From positions 8,698,842-8,762,841 of the forward strand of contig NZ_CP100416.1 in the NCBI RefSeq assembly GCF_026017845.1: a DNA stretch of 64,000 bases, in the 5' to 3' direction. A model generated the notes under the pieces. It saw only the letters and a program-made list of their open reading frames with translations. It did not search any database and had not been told where the DNA came from. The position numbers and the translations under genes were made by a program. The DNA is from Amycolatopsis mediterranei (GTDB lineage Bacteria; Actinomycetota; Actinomycetes; Mycobacteriales; Pseudonocardiaceae). Positions within the stretch are counted from its first letter, which is position 1, and every line of letters begins with the position of its first letter. Below, piece after piece: positions 49,649 through 58,589 of the stretch.

Positions 49649-50224
49649 TCAGTCGGCGGACATCCCGGTGACGCGCCACTTCCCGGCGACGCGCTCGGCC
49701 GTGACGCTCAGCTGGGCGGCGCCGGTGCTGCGCTGCCCGTCCCCTCTCGTCCCGGTCTGGTCGAGGAACACCAGCAGCGCCGCGCGGTCGCCGTCCAGGA
49801 GCTTCACCCCGGACGCGACGGCGGTGGAGGTGACCACGAGCCGCTGCTCGGCGGCCAGCTTGCGGACCTGGCCGAAGAGCTGTTCGTACTGCGCGAGCGC
49901 GGGCCCGGTGAGGACGTCCTTCGCGGCCTGTTCGCTCTTGGCCGGATCGTCGTAGCGGTAGGAGAACACCGTGCCGAGCGCGGCGCTGATCTGCTTTCCG
50001 GCGTCCGCGGTGCCGGCGACGTCGGACAGCGCGCTGTTGTGCGCGACGACGGCGTTCGTGCTCCGCGCTTCGAGCGTGAACCACCCGGCGAGCGCGGCCA
50101 TCACGACGGCGACCGCGGCGAGCACCAGTGGCGCTCGGCGACGCGGCTCGGGATCCGGCGCGGGTTCCGGTTCGTGGTGCCGTCCCGCGACCTTCACGAT
50201 TCGCTTCTTCGTCGGAACCGTCAT
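49649..50224 (-). CDS. Mce-associated membrane protein (second)
   Basis: A 191-residue protein with a basic, Pro/Glu-rich cytoplasmic start (about 1-30), one membrane span (about 31-50; LVLAAVAVVMAALAGWF) and an extracytoplasmic NTF2-like domain (about 55-190; FSYRYDDPAKSEQAAKDVLT, and VTAERVAGKWRVTGMS at the end). This is the layout of the Mas proteins encoded after mceF in mycobacteria and relatives, which stabilise Mce transporters (established for mycobacteria). ATG 50224 overlaps the previous stop (ATGA). Confidence 0.88.
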   Translation of the reverse strand: MTVPTKKRIVKVAGRHHEPEPAPDPEPRRRAPLVLAAVAVVMAALAGWFTLEARSTNAVVAHNSALSDVAGTADAGKQISAALGTVFSYRYDDPAKSEQAAKDVLTGPALAQYEQLFGQVRKLAAEQRLVVTSTAVASGVKLLDGDRAALLVFLDQTGTRGDGQRSTGAAQLSVTAERVAGKWRVTGMSAD

Positions 50225-50718
50225 GGTGCCTCCCCCACGGGAACCTGCCCGAGGCCGGTGACGCGCCAGCCGCCCGGCCCGCGCGTCAGGTCGGCCTGGA
50301 ACCGGTTGCGCTTGGTCACGGCGTCCCCGCCGTCGGGCGCCACGACCAGTTCGACCGCGGCGATCAGCTTCGCCGTGCCTGCACCGGTGTCCACTTCGGT
50401 CACCGCAGCGTCGGTCACCTTCCCGGTCGTGACCGTCTTCGCCTGCGCGATCCGGTCGAGACTGCCCTGCCGGTCGGCCGCCAGCTCGTCGTGCAGCGCG
50501 CCACCGGAAAGGTCCAGCCAGTGCTGGTACCCGGGCGCGGCCTGCCGGTAGTCCAAAGTGGTCAGCCCGGCGACCGCCGTCCGGCCCGCCTGCAAGGCTT
50601 CTTCCCGGACGACTGCGCGGGCGACACCGTCGTCGTGCGCCGCCTGCCACCAGGTGAACCCCGACCACCCGGCCGCGACGGTCGCCAAGACCGCGGCCAG
50701 CGCAGCGAAAATCCTCAC
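50221..50718 (-). CDS. Mce-associated membrane protein (first)
   Basis: A 165-residue protein with an N-terminal span (VRIFAALAAVLATVAAGW) and an NTF2-like extracytoplasmic domain (about 25-160; LTTLDYRQAAPGYQHWLDLS, GWRVTGLGQVPVG at the end). It is the first of two tandem Mas-type genes after mceF, matching the usual order in actinobacterial mce operons. GTG 50718 overlaps the mceF stop (GTGA). It probably assembles with the Mce complex in the periplasm-like space. Confidence 0.88.
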   Translation of the reverse strand: MRIFAALAAVLATVAAGWSGFTWWQAAHDDGVARAVVREEALQAGRTAVAGLTTLDYRQAAPGYQHWLDLSGGALHDELAADRQGSLDRIAQAKTVTTGKVTDAAVTEVDTGAGTAKLIAAVELVVAPDGGDAVTKRNRFQADLTRGPGGWRVTGLGQVPVGEAP

Positions 50719-51821
50719 GGCCGTCCTCCCGGTGCGTTCTGCGAGCCCCGCACGTTCGTCGGGTCGCCCTTCGGCAGCGCACAGCGCGCGGCCGTGTTCA
50801 GTGGCCGGACCGACGTGTCGAGGCCGTCGCGGTACGGCGTCGTGTACCCGGTGGTGCACGGTGGTGGATCGAAGAAAGTCAGCGATAGTCCGATGTGGAC
50901 GCCGTCCGGCCGCACGATCGCGCCGGCCGCAGCGACCGCCTGCGGCGCGGTGATCAGCAGCTGGCGCAGGCCGTCCCGGCGAGCTTCCAGGACGTCCGCG
51001 GTGGTCAGCAGGTTCGCCAGGAGCACGCCCAGGTTCGGGCCGGAGTCGCGGATCAGCGCGCTGACCTCGTTCGCGGCCGCGGGGACCGCCGGGATCAGCG
51101 TGCGTAGGTCGCCGTCGGACGACTTCAACGTCGAGGCCAGCAGTTTCGCGTTGGCGCCGAACTCGCGGATCGCGCCGGCCTGCTGCACCTGCGTGTCGAG
51201 AACCGTGTGGGCGTCGGTGACGAACCGGGTCAGCGGCGCGACGTGCGCGCTCGCCGCCTGCACGAACTCGATGCCGCGGCCGACCAGCTGGTCCAGCGCC
51301 GGGCCGGCGTCGGACGTCGCGTTGTACAGCTCGTCGACGACCGTGCGCAGCGCGGGTTTCGGCACCGAGTTCGCGAATGAGTCCACAGTAGACAGAACGA
51401 CGTCGACCGGCAGCGGGATCTTCGTGTCCGCCTGGGTGATCACCGAGCCCTCGTGCAGCTTCGGCCCGCCGTCGGTGCGCGGCCGCAGGTCGACGTACTG
51501 CTCGCCGACGGCCGACCGGTCGGCGACGACGGCTTCGGTGTCGGCCGGGACGGGCGCGGTCCCGGAGTCGATCTCGAGGTCGGCTTCCATCCCGGCCGGG
51601 GTGAGCCGCAGCTCGCCGACGCGGCCGATCGGCACCCCGCGGTAGGTGACCTCGGCGTTGGTGAAGATGCCGCCACCGGTCGGGAACTGCGCGGTGACGG
51701 TGTAACCGCGGTCGAAGAACACCTTGTCGAGGCCGGCGTAGGTGGCCCCGACGTAGGCGACGCCGACGACGGCGATGACGACGAAGAGCGTCACCTGCAC
51801 GCGCACGAACCGGGTCAGCAT
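50715..51821 (-). CDS. mceF: Mce family protein MceF
   Basis: A 368-residue Mce protein: an N-terminal span (RVQVTLFVVIAVVGVAYVGA), an MCE/MlaD domain (about 35-125; YTVTAQFPTGGGIFTNAEVT, GVPIGRVGELRLTP), a long helical region to about 290 and a short tail with PPPCTTGYTTPYRDG, typical of MceF. It is the sixth Mce subunit; together the six are thought to form a lipid-conducting tube from the envelope to the YrbE permease. The start at 51821 shares a base with the mceE stop (TGATG). Confidence 0.9.
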   Translation of the reverse strand: MLTRFVRVQVTLFVVIAVVGVAYVGATYAGLDKVFFDRGYTVTAQFPTGGGIFTNAEVTYRGVPIGRVGELRLTPAGMEADLEIDSGTAPVPADTEAVVADRSAVGEQYVDLRPRTDGGPKLHEGSVITQADTKIPLPVDVVLSTVDSFANSVPKPALRTVVDELYNATSDAGPALDQLVGRGIEFVQAASAHVAPLTRFVTDAHTVLDTQVQQAGAIREFGANAKLLASTLKSSDGDLRTLIPAVPAAANEVSALIRDSGPNLGVLLANLLTTADVLEARRDGLRQLLITAPQAVAAAGAIVRPDGVHIGLSLTFFDPPPCTTGYTTPYRDGLDTSVRPLNTAARCALPKGDPTNVRGSQNAPGGRP

Positions 51822-52792
51822 CAGTGGCCCGCCGCGAGGAAGCCGTTGAGGTAGTCGCCGCGGATCGTGTCCAGGGCGGCGTCCGGGAACGGGAAGGTGA
51901 AGATCATCTCCATCGCCTTGGGCAGCTTGTCGCCGGCATCGGCCAGCCGCCGCAGCAGCGGTTCCAGCGCGCGCAGGTCGGCGACCAGGTCGTCTTTGCT
52001 GCGATTCACCGTGTCCACGGCGACCGACGTCAGCCCGTCCAGCGACTTGAGCATCCCGACCAGTGCTTCCCGCTGCTGGTTGAGGACGCCGATGCCGGGC
52101 GTGAGGCCGTTCAGCGTGGTCGTGACCCGGTCGGTGTGCGCGTTCAGCGTGGCCGCCAGCTTGTTGACGCTCTCGATGGCCCTGGTGATCTCGTTCCGGT
52201 GCTCGTCGAGCCCTTGCACAAAGGTGTCCAAATTGGACAAGAGTGAGCGGGCCGCGGTTTCCTTGCCGCCGAGGGCGTCGTTCAGCTCGTGGCTGATGTT
52301 CTGGACCTGCGCGACGCCGCCGCCGTTGAGCAGCAGCGACAGCGCCCCGAAGACCTCCTCGATCTCGGGCGTCAACGTCGAACGATCGAGCGGGATGGCC
52401 GCGCCGTCGAGGAGCCGGCCCGACGGCGTCGCGTCGTCCGGCGGAGCGAGTTCGACGAACTTCTCGCCGAGGATGCTGGCCTGCCGCAGCCGGGCGACGG
52501 CGTTGCCCGGCAGGTCGACGTCGCCGTTGAGCAGCAGGTCGACGACCGCGCTGTGCCCGTCGGGGGCCAGCTCGACCCGAACGACCTGGCCGACCGGGAC
52601 GTCGTTGACCTTGACCCCGGACTGCGGCACCAGGTCCAGCACGTTCGTGAAGCTCGCGGTCACGTGGATCGGGTGGTCGCCGAGCGCGGCGCCGCCGGGC
52701 AGCGGGATGTCGTAGACGCTCACCCCGCTGCCGCAGCCGGTGGTGACCAGCGCGAGCGTCACCACGGCGGTGAGCTTGACCAGGGACTTCAT
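51821..52792 (-). CDS. mceE: Mce family lipoprotein MceE
   Basis: A 323-residue Mce subunit with a lipoprotein signal: MKSLVKLTAVVTLALVTTGC (lipobox TTGC, Cys20). The MCE domain covers about 40-120 (IHVTASFTNVLDLVPQSGVK, DVPVGQVVRVEL), followed by a helical needle region with NLDTFVQGLDEHRNEITRAI. The fifth gene of mce operons characteristically encodes the lipoprotein (LprK type), which confirms the order assignment. ATG 52792 overlaps the mceD stop. Confidence 0.92.
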   Translation of the reverse strand: MKSLVKLTAVVTLALVTTGCGSGVSVYDIPLPGGAALGDHPIHVTASFTNVLDLVPQSGVKVNDVPVGQVVRVELAPDGHSAVVDLLLNGDVDLPGNAVARLRQASILGEKFVELAPPDDATPSGRLLDGAAIPLDRSTLTPEIEEVFGALSLLLNGGGVAQVQNISHELNDALGGKETAARSLLSNLDTFVQGLDEHRNEITRAIESVNKLAATLNAHTDRVTTTLNGLTPGIGVLNQQREALVGMLKSLDGLTSVAVDTVNRSKDDLVADLRALEPLLRRLADAGDKLPKAMEMIFTFPFPDAALDTIRGDYLNGFLAAGH

Positions 52793-53787
52793 TTCGGCTC
52801 CGCGAATTCGAGGAGGTTGCCGCGGCCGTCGATGGTCCCGTTCGCCTGGTCGTAGGCACCCAGGAGGTTCGTCAGGGCGTTCGGGGCCGCGTCGAGCGCC
52901 TCGGCGAGGGAGTCCTTCTGGTTCACGAGCACCTTCGTGACGTCGGCCAGCTTGTCCACATCGGACTGGACCTTGCCGCGGTTGTCCTTGATGAACCCCT
53001 GCACGACGCTCAGCGCCTGGGTCAGTTCGGTCAGCGCGCCGGAGAACTGGTCTCGCTGGTCGGCCAGTACCTTGCTGAGCGACGCGATCTGCGAGATGGC
53101 CTGCTTGACCTGGCCGTCGTTGGCCGCGAGCATCGCGGTGAACTTGCTGATGTTGTCCACCGAATTGAACAGGTCGTCCTTCGAGTCGCTCGCCGTGCGG
53201 GCGAACTCGCCGAGGTTTTTGATCGCCGTGCCGATGGTCTTTCCCGTGCCGTTCAGGTAGTCCGCCGAGCGGGTCAGGACGTCGCTGACCGCGCCGTCCT
53301 TGTTGGCGCCCTGCGGTCCGAGCGCGGACATCAGCTGGTTGAGGCTGTGCAGCAGGTCGTCGACCTCGACCGGCGTCGCGGTGCGCTCGCGAGGGATCGA
53401 CGCGCCGCCGGCCAGCTGCGGCCCGCCGCGGTAGACGGGCGTGAGCTGCACGTACCGGTCGGCGACCAGGCTCGGCGTGATGACGACGGCCCCGGCGTCC
53501 GCGGGCAGCGGCACGCCGGGCCGCAGCGTCATGGTCACCTTGACGTCGGTGCCGTTAGGCTCCACTTTGGACACCGAGCCGATGGCGACGCCGAGGACGC
53601 GGACGTCGGAGTCGGGATAGATACCGACGGCGGCGGCGAAGTACGCGGTCAGGGTCCGCTCACGCGGGGCGGTCGCGATCGGCCACGCGGCCGAGACCAT
53701 GAGCGCGAGGACGACGCCGAGGGTGAGAGCCCGCAGCCGCGTCCGTCGGCGCGCCTGAGCGCCCAGGTCGGCGAGGTGGTGCGCCAT
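52789..53787 (-). CDS. mceD: Mce family protein MceD
   Basis: A 332-residue subunit: N-terminal span (RLRALTLGVVLALMVSAAW), MCE domain (about 35-120; LTAYFAAAVGIYPDSDVRVL, GVAIGSVSKVEPNG) and a helical region (about 150-325) rich in Asp, Lys and Gln with the repeated pattern SVDNISKFTAMLAANDGQ. ATG 53787 overlaps the stop of mceC by one base (TGATG). It is the fourth Mce subunit and a membrane-anchored component of the presumed lipid channel. Confidence 0.9.
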   Translation of the reverse strand: MAHHLADLGAQARRRTRLRALTLGVVLALMVSAAWPIATAPRERTLTAYFAAAVGIYPDSDVRVLGVAIGSVSKVEPNGTDVKVTMTLRPGVPLPADAGAVVITPSLVADRYVQLTPVYRGGPQLAGGASIPRERTATPVEVDDLLHSLNQLMSALGPQGANKDGAVSDVLTRSADYLNGTGKTIGTAIKNLGEFARTASDSKDDLFNSVDNISKFTAMLAANDGQVKQAISQIASLSKVLADQRDQFSGALTELTQALSVVQGFIKDNRGKVQSDVDKLADVTKVLVNQKDSLAEALDAAPNALTNLLGAYDQANGTIDGRGNLLEFAEPK

Positions 53788-54782
53788 CAGCGTCCCCCGT
53801 TCTTCGGCGGCTGGCAGCTGCCCGGCGTGGTGCCGGTCGGGATCAGGCCGCAGATGTAGGTGTCGATCCACCGGCCGTTGCCGACGGCGTTGCCGAGCAG
53901 CCGGTAGAACGGGCCGGCCAGGCGGAGGCTGTCCTCCAGCTTTCCCTGGTTGCGCTGGAGCACCCCGGCCACGCGGTCGAGCTGGTCGAGCGCCGGCCCC
54001 AGGGTTTTCTGGTTTTCCGCGACGAGCCCACGCAGCTGGATCGCGAGGTTCTTGATGCCGGTGAACAGCTTCGCGATGGCGTCCTTGCGGGCGTTGAGCT
54101 CGGTGAGCAGCGTGTTGCCGTCGCGGATCAGGGCCTGGATCTGGTCGGAGCGCTCCCCGAGCGTCTTCGACACCTGGTTGGTGTTCTGGAACAGCTTGAC
54201 CAGCTCGTCGTCGCGGGAGGCCAGCGTTTGCGACAGGGCGGCGATCCCGGTGAACGCCGTCTTGACGTCGCTGGGGGCCGACGCGCCGAGCGTGTCAGAC
54301 AGCACCCGGAACGCCTGCGCGAGCTGGTCGGTGTCGATCGCCCCGACCGTGCTCGCCAGGTCGTTGAAGACCGCGGTGACGTCGTAGGGCGAGCTCGTGC
54401 GTTCGGCGGGGATCGGCTGATCGGGGTTCAGCTCCCCGTTGCCGACCGGGTCGAGCACGAGGTTCTTCTGCCCGAGCAGGGTCTTGATCTTGATCGCCGC
54501 CGTGGTCCGGTCGCCGACCCAGGTTTCGCGAACCCGGAACAGCACCTCGACGTGGTCGCCGGCCAGCCGGACGTCGGTGACCTCGCCGACCTTCACCCCG
54601 GCGACGCGGACCTCGTCGTTCGGCCTCAGCCCGGCGGCCTCGTGGAACTCGGCCCGGTAGGTGGTGCCGCCGCCGATGACCGGCAGGTCGTCGGAAAAGA
54701 ACGTGGCGCCGCCGATCAGCGCCATGACCAGCGCGGTCACCGCGCCGACGGCGATCGGGTTGCGGCTGCGGAACGGCTTCAC
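53787..54782 (-). CDS. mceC: Mce family protein MceC
   Basis: A 331-residue subunit starting at GTG 54782 (overlapping the mceB stop), although the frame is open further upstream. N-terminal span (NPIAVGAVTALVMALIGGAT), MCE domain (about 35-120; YRAEFHEAAGLRPNDEVRVA, GVKVGEVTDVRLAG), helical region with LTELNARKDAIAKLFTGIKN, and a C-terminal tail with two Cys (DTYICGLIPTG, GSCQPP). Order and motifs fit the third Mce subunit. Confidence 0.9.
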   Translation of the reverse strand: MKPFRSRNPIAVGAVTALVMALIGGATFFSDDLPVIGGGTTYRAEFHEAAGLRPNDEVRVAGVKVGEVTDVRLAGDHVEVLFRVRETWVGDRTTAAIKIKTLLGQKNLVLDPVGNGELNPDQPIPAERTSSPYDVTAVFNDLASTVGAIDTDQLAQAFRVLSDTLGASAPSDVKTAFTGIAALSQTLASRDDELVKLFQNTNQVSKTLGERSDQIQALIRDGNTLLTELNARKDAIAKLFTGIKNLAIQLRGLVAENQKTLGPALDQLDRVAGVLQRNQGKLEDSLRLAGPFYRLLGNAVGNGRWIDTYICGLIPTGTTPGSCQPPKNGGR

Positions 54783-55795
54783 CGGCACCTCGCAGCCGTC
54801 ACGGGAATGCCGGGTGGGGGGCCGCCCGGCGCCGGTTTCGCGTCGGTCTTCACCGCGCACAGGTAGAAGTTCGCCCACGAGCCGTAGGAGAAGAGCGTGC
54901 CGATCCGGTCGAGCTTCTTCGGCAGGTTGTCGAGGAACTGCTGGAACACCGGGGTGTTGTCGGCCAGGTTCTTCGACAGGTCGCCGAGCGCGGCGACGCT
55001 GTCCTTGAGCGGCTGCCGGCCCTGCTCGAGCAGCCCGGCGGTCGCCGTGGTCAGCTCGCCGAGGCCGCCGATGGCCTGGCCGATCGGCCGGGCGTCGGCG
55101 GCGAGGCCGGTGACCAGCTGGGCGGTGGTGTCGACGAGCGTGTCGAACTGGTCGCCCTGGGCGTTCAGCGTGTCGAGCACCGTGTTGAGGTTGCCGATCA
55201 CCTGGCCGATCAGCGCGTCCTTGCCGGCGAGGGTGGAGGTCAGCGACGCCGTGTGCCGCAGCAGGCTGTCGATCGTGCTGCCCTCCCCCTGCAGGACCTG
55301 GATGATCTCGAACGACAGCTGGTTGACGTCGTTCGGCGACAGCGCCTGGAAGAGCGGCTTGAAGCCGTTGAACAGCGCGGTGAGGTCGAGCGCCGGCTTG
55401 GTCTTTTCCAGCGGGATCTGCGCGCCTTCGGCCAGCGTCGAGGACGTGTCGGTGGCGCCGGGGTCGACCGAGAGGTACCGCTGCCCGACGAGGTTGCGGT
55501 AGCGGATGGTGACCGAGGCCGACGCGGTGAGCCGGTGCGTGCGCCCGACCGAGAACCCGACGTCGGCGAGGCGGTGTTCGACGACCCGCACCGAGTCGAC
55601 CTGCCCGATCCGGACGCCGGCCATCCGGACCTCGTCACCGCGGTTGACCGACGTCGCGTCGGTGAACCGGGCGGTGTAGCCGATCGTCGCCCCGACGTTC
55701 GAGTTGGCGATCGTGACCGCGAGCACGGCGGTCGCGGCCGCGGTGACCAGGAAGAAGATCAGGCCCTTGACGTCGGGTCCGGCGACGCTCCTCAT
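54779..55795 (-). CDS. mceB: Mce family protein MceB
   Basis: A 338-residue subunit: N-terminal span (GLIFFLVTAAATAVLAVTIA), MCE domain (about 38-125; YTARFTDATSVNRGDEVRMA, GVRIGQVDSVRVVE; IRYRNLVGQRYLSVDP), helical region (about 150-300) and a tail with a Cys (NFYLCAVKTDAKP). It is the second of six consecutive mce genes. ATG 55795 overlaps the mceA stop (ATGA). Confidence 0.9.
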   Translation of the reverse strand: MRSVAGPDVKGLIFFLVTAAATAVLAVTIANSNVGATIGYTARFTDATSVNRGDEVRMAGVRIGQVDSVRVVEHRLADVGFSVGRTHRLTASASVTIRYRNLVGQRYLSVDPGATDTSSTLAEGAQIPLEKTKPALDLTALFNGFKPLFQALSPNDVNQLSFEIIQVLQGEGSTIDSLLRHTASLTSTLAGKDALIGQVIGNLNTVLDTLNAQGDQFDTLVDTTAQLVTGLAADARPIGQAIGGLGELTTATAGLLEQGRQPLKDSVAALGDLSKNLADNTPVFQQFLDNLPKKLDRIGTLFSYGSWANFYLCAVKTDAKPAPGGPPPGIPVTAARCR

Positions 55796-56982
55796 CGGAC
55801 GGTCACCTCCGTCCCGCGCAGCGCCGGTCCGATGAGGACACTGGCCCAGTCCGGCACGTCACCCAGCGCCGGCCGCAGGAGCTCGGCGACGAGCTGCCGC
55901 TCACTCGGCGAGTTCGCGGGCCCCAGGTCACCATCGGCGGCAGCCGCCGCTCCGCCGCCGTAGCACTTCGGCCCGCCGGTCGCGTCGAACCGCGGGGTGT
56001 CCCGGCCGGGGACGTACTTCTCGCGCGCGTCCTGGACGGTGAGCGTCACGTGCAGGCCCGGCTCGTTCGTGCCCTTGCCGAGGGCCTTCTCCATCAGCGG
56101 CTTGAGCCGGTTGACCGCGTCGAACAGGCACGGGAACTCCGGCGAATAGCGCGACAGCAGTTCCAGCGTCGGCCGGCTCGCCGCCGAGACGCCGATGAGG
56201 TTGTCCTTGTTCTTCCGCAGGAACTCGTTCAGGTGCCCGGTGGCGCTGGTCACGCTCGTGTACAGGTTGTCGAGGTCGGCGCGGGTGTCCACGATGGTCT
56301 TCGCGGTCGTCGACAGATCGCTCAGCGCCTGCAGGATGTCCGGCGCGGCTCCCGTGTAGACGTCGGCCGCGTCCGCCAGTGCGGTGACGTCGGCCTTGAA
56401 CTGCGGCATCAGCGGGTTCAGCTGCCCGAGGAGGTCCTGCAGCTGGACGAAGCTGTCGCCCAGTGGCTTGCCGCGGTGGTCGAGGGCCTGCGAGATCGCG
56501 CCGAGCGAGCTGTTCAGCTTCTGCGGCTGGACCGCGCGCAGCAGCGGCAGCAAGTCGCCGAGCACGCGTTCCAGCTCGATGGCGTTGGTGGAGCGGTCCT
56601 GCGCGATGACGTCTCCGGCGCGAAGCTTCCCTTGTGGACTGTCCGGCAGCACGAGGTTGACGTACCGCTCGCCGAACACCGTCTTCGGCAGCAGCCGGGC
56701 GGACACGTTCCCCGGCAGCAGCCCGATCTTGGCCGGTTCGAGGGCGAGGTCGATCTCGGCGCCGGCGCGCGTGCTGCGCACCGCCCGGACCTCGCCGAAC
56801 GGGACGCCCTTGACCTTGACCTCCGCGGTCGGCGCGAGCTGGTTGCCGACGCGGTCGGCCCGCAGCGTCACCAGCTCGGCGTCGTCGAAGTCCTTGTCGT
56901 AGATGGCCACCGCGAGCCAGCCGAGCAGGACCAGCACGCCGAGGAAGGCGACCCCGGCGAGCTGCGTGCGGAACCGGCTCAT
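55792..56982 (-). CDS. mceA: Mce family protein MceA
   Basis: A 396-residue subunit and the first Mce gene after the permeases. N-terminal span (LAGVAFLGVLVLLGWLAVAI), MCE domain (about 40-130; VTLRADRVGNQLAPTAEVKV, GVPFGEVRAVRS; LLPKTVFGERYVNLVLPD), helical needle (about 140-290) and a longer C-terminal domain with SPEFPCLFDAVNRLKP, a hallmark of MceA. A Gly/Ala stretch with one Cys (PKCYGGGAAAAADGDLG) precedes the end. ATG 56982 overlaps the yrbEB stop (ATGA). Confidence 0.92.
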   Translation of the reverse strand: MSRFRTQLAGVAFLGVLVLLGWLAVAIYDKDFDDAELVTLRADRVGNQLAPTAEVKVKGVPFGEVRAVRSTRAGAEIDLALEPAKIGLLPGNVSARLLPKTVFGERYVNLVLPDSPQGKLRAGDVIAQDRSTNAIELERVLGDLLPLLRAVQPQKLNSSLGAISQALDHRGKPLGDSFVQLQDLLGQLNPLMPQFKADVTALADAADVYTGAAPDILQALSDLSTTAKTIVDTRADLDNLYTSVTSATGHLNEFLRKNKDNLIGVSAASRPTLELLSRYSPEFPCLFDAVNRLKPLMEKALGKGTNEPGLHVTLTVQDAREKYVPGRDTPRFDATGGPKCYGGGAAAAADGDLGPANSPSERQLVAELLRPALGDVPDWASVLIGPALRGTEVTVR

Positions 56983-57794
56983 CCGGACACCTTCACCGTG
57001 GTCGTCGCACCCCAGATGGCCAGCGAAAGGAACAGGTCGAGCACGCTGATCAGCACGATCGACGTCCGCACGGCCCGCCCGACCGCGACGCCGACCCCGG
57101 CCGGGCCGCCACTGGCGCGGTAGCCGTAGAAGCAGTGCGTCAGGATCACGCCGACGCTGAAGACCAGCACTTTGCCGAACGACCACAGCACGTCACCGGG
57201 CGGCAGGAACAACGTGAAGTAGTGGTCGTAGGTGCCACCGGACTGTCCGAAGAAGACGACTGTGGTGAGCCGCGAGCCGAGGTAGGAGATCAGCAGGCCG
57301 ATCACGTAGAGCGGGATGATGGCGATGAACCCGGCGACGATCCGGGTGGTGACCAGGTACGGCATGCTCCGCACGGCCATCACTTCGAGGGCGTCGATCT
57401 CTTCGGAGATCCGCATCGCGCCCAGCTGGGCGGTGAAGCCACTGCCCACAGTGGACGAAAGTGCGAGCCCGGCGACGAGCGGCGCGATCTCGCGCGTGTT
57501 GAAGTACGCCGTCAGGAAGCCGGTCATCGCCGAGATGTTGATCTGGTTCAGCGCGCTGAAGCCCTGCAGTCCCACGGTGACGCCGGTGAACACGCACAGG
57601 CCGACCATCACGCCGATCGTGCCGCCGATCACCGCGAGGGCGCCGCTGCCGAACGTCACTTCGGCCAGCAGCCGCACGACTTCGCGGAAGTAGCGCGTCA
57701 CGGCGAGCGGGACGGCGGCGAGCGCGCGGACGTAGAACAGCAGCTGGTCGCCGAGGTCGAACAGCCGGTCGCCGGGTTTGCCGAGGATGGCCAC
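56979..57794 (-). CDS. yrbEB: YrbE/MlaE-type permease subunit B
   Basis: A 271-residue MlaE-family permease with about five to six membrane spans and the conserved region SSTVGSGFTAQLGAMRISEEIDAL (split here as SSTVGSGFTAQLGAM and RISEEIDALEVMAV). The GTG start at 57794 directly follows the stop of yrbEA. YrbEA and YrbEB form the inner-membrane part of Mce transporters and need an MceG-type ATPase, which is not in the window. Length and motif order are normal. Confidence 0.93.
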   Translation of the reverse strand: MAILGKPGDRLFDLGDQLLFYVRALAAVPLAVTRYFREVVRLLAEVTFGSGALAVIGGTIGVMVGLCVFTGVTVGLQGFSALNQINISAMTGFLTAYFNTREIAPLVAGLALSSTVGSGFTAQLGAMRISEEIDALEVMAVRSMPYLVTTRIVAGFIAIIPLYVIGLLISYLGSRLTTVVFFGQSGGTYDHYFTLFLPPGDVLWSFGKVLVFSVGVILTHCFYGYRASGGPAGVGVAVGRAVRTSIVLISVLDLFLSLAIWGATTTVKVSG

Positions 57795-58589
57795 TCAGGT
57801 TCCCTTCGCCGGGACCAGCTGCAGGTACAGCGCGGTGAGCACGGTGTTGACGAAGAACAGCAGCAGGAACGTGATGACGACGGACTGGTTGACGACGTCG
57901 CCGACGCCCTTGGGGCCGCCCTTCGGGTTGAGACCGCGGTAGGCCGCGACGACCCCGGCGAGGTAGCCGAAGATGACGGCTTTGATCGAGCTGACGACGA
58001 GGTCGGGCAGCTGCGCGAGGGCGTTGAAGCTGGCCAGGTAGGCGCCCGGGGTGCCGCCCTGGATGATCACGCCGAAGAAGTAGCCGCCGAGCACGCCGAC
58101 CACGCTGACCAGGCCGTTCAGCAGCACGGACACCCCGACGGCGGCCTGCACGCGCGGCACGACCAGCCGGTGGATCGGCGAGACGCCGAGCACCTCCATC
58201 GCGGCGATCTCCTCGCGGATGCTGCGCGCGCCGAGATCGGCGCAGATGGCGCTGCCGCCCGCGCCGGCGATGATCAGCGTCGTCACGATCGGGCTGGCCT
58301 GCTGCACGACGGCCAGCACGCTCGCCGCGCCGTTGAACTGCTGGGCGCCGATCTGGCTGGTGAGCGAGCCGAGCTGCAGCGAAATGACCGCGCCGAACGG
58401 GATGGAGACCAGGATCGCCGGCGTGATGGAGACGCTGGCGATGAACCAGAACTGCAGGACGAACTCCCGCACCTGGTACGGGCGGCGGAGCATGGCGAGC
58501 AGGACGTCGAGGCCCATCGCGCACATCCGGCCGAACTCGCGCAGGCCGTTCGCGGCCTTCTGCGGCGCTTCGCTGAGGAAGGTCGTCAT
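57795..58589 (-). CDS. yrbEA: YrbE/MlaE-type permease subunit A
   Basis: A 264-residue MlaE-family permease: FWFIASVSITPAILVSIPFG as first spans, then the conserved cytoplasmic region with IIAGAGGSAICADLGARSI and REEIAAMEVLGVSPIHRLVV, and AAYRGLNPKGGPKGVGDVVN near the end. ATG 58589 overlaps the stop of the secreted DUF6801-like gene at 58586 (ATGA), so the mce operon is translationally linked to that gene. It works with YrbEB as the permease pair. Confidence 0.93.
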   Translation of the reverse strand: MTTFLSEAPQKAANGLREFGRMCAMGLDVLLAMLRRPYQVREFVLQFWFIASVSITPAILVSIPFGAVISLQLGSLTSQIGAQQFNGAASVLAVVQQASPIVTTLIIAGAGGSAICADLGARSIREEIAAMEVLGVSPIHRLVVPRVQAAVGVSVLLNGLVSVVGVLGGYFFGVIIQGGTPGAYLASFNALAQLPDLVVSSIKAVIFGYLAGVVAAYRGLNPKGGPKGVGDVVNQSVVITFLLLFFVNTVLTALYLQLVPAKGT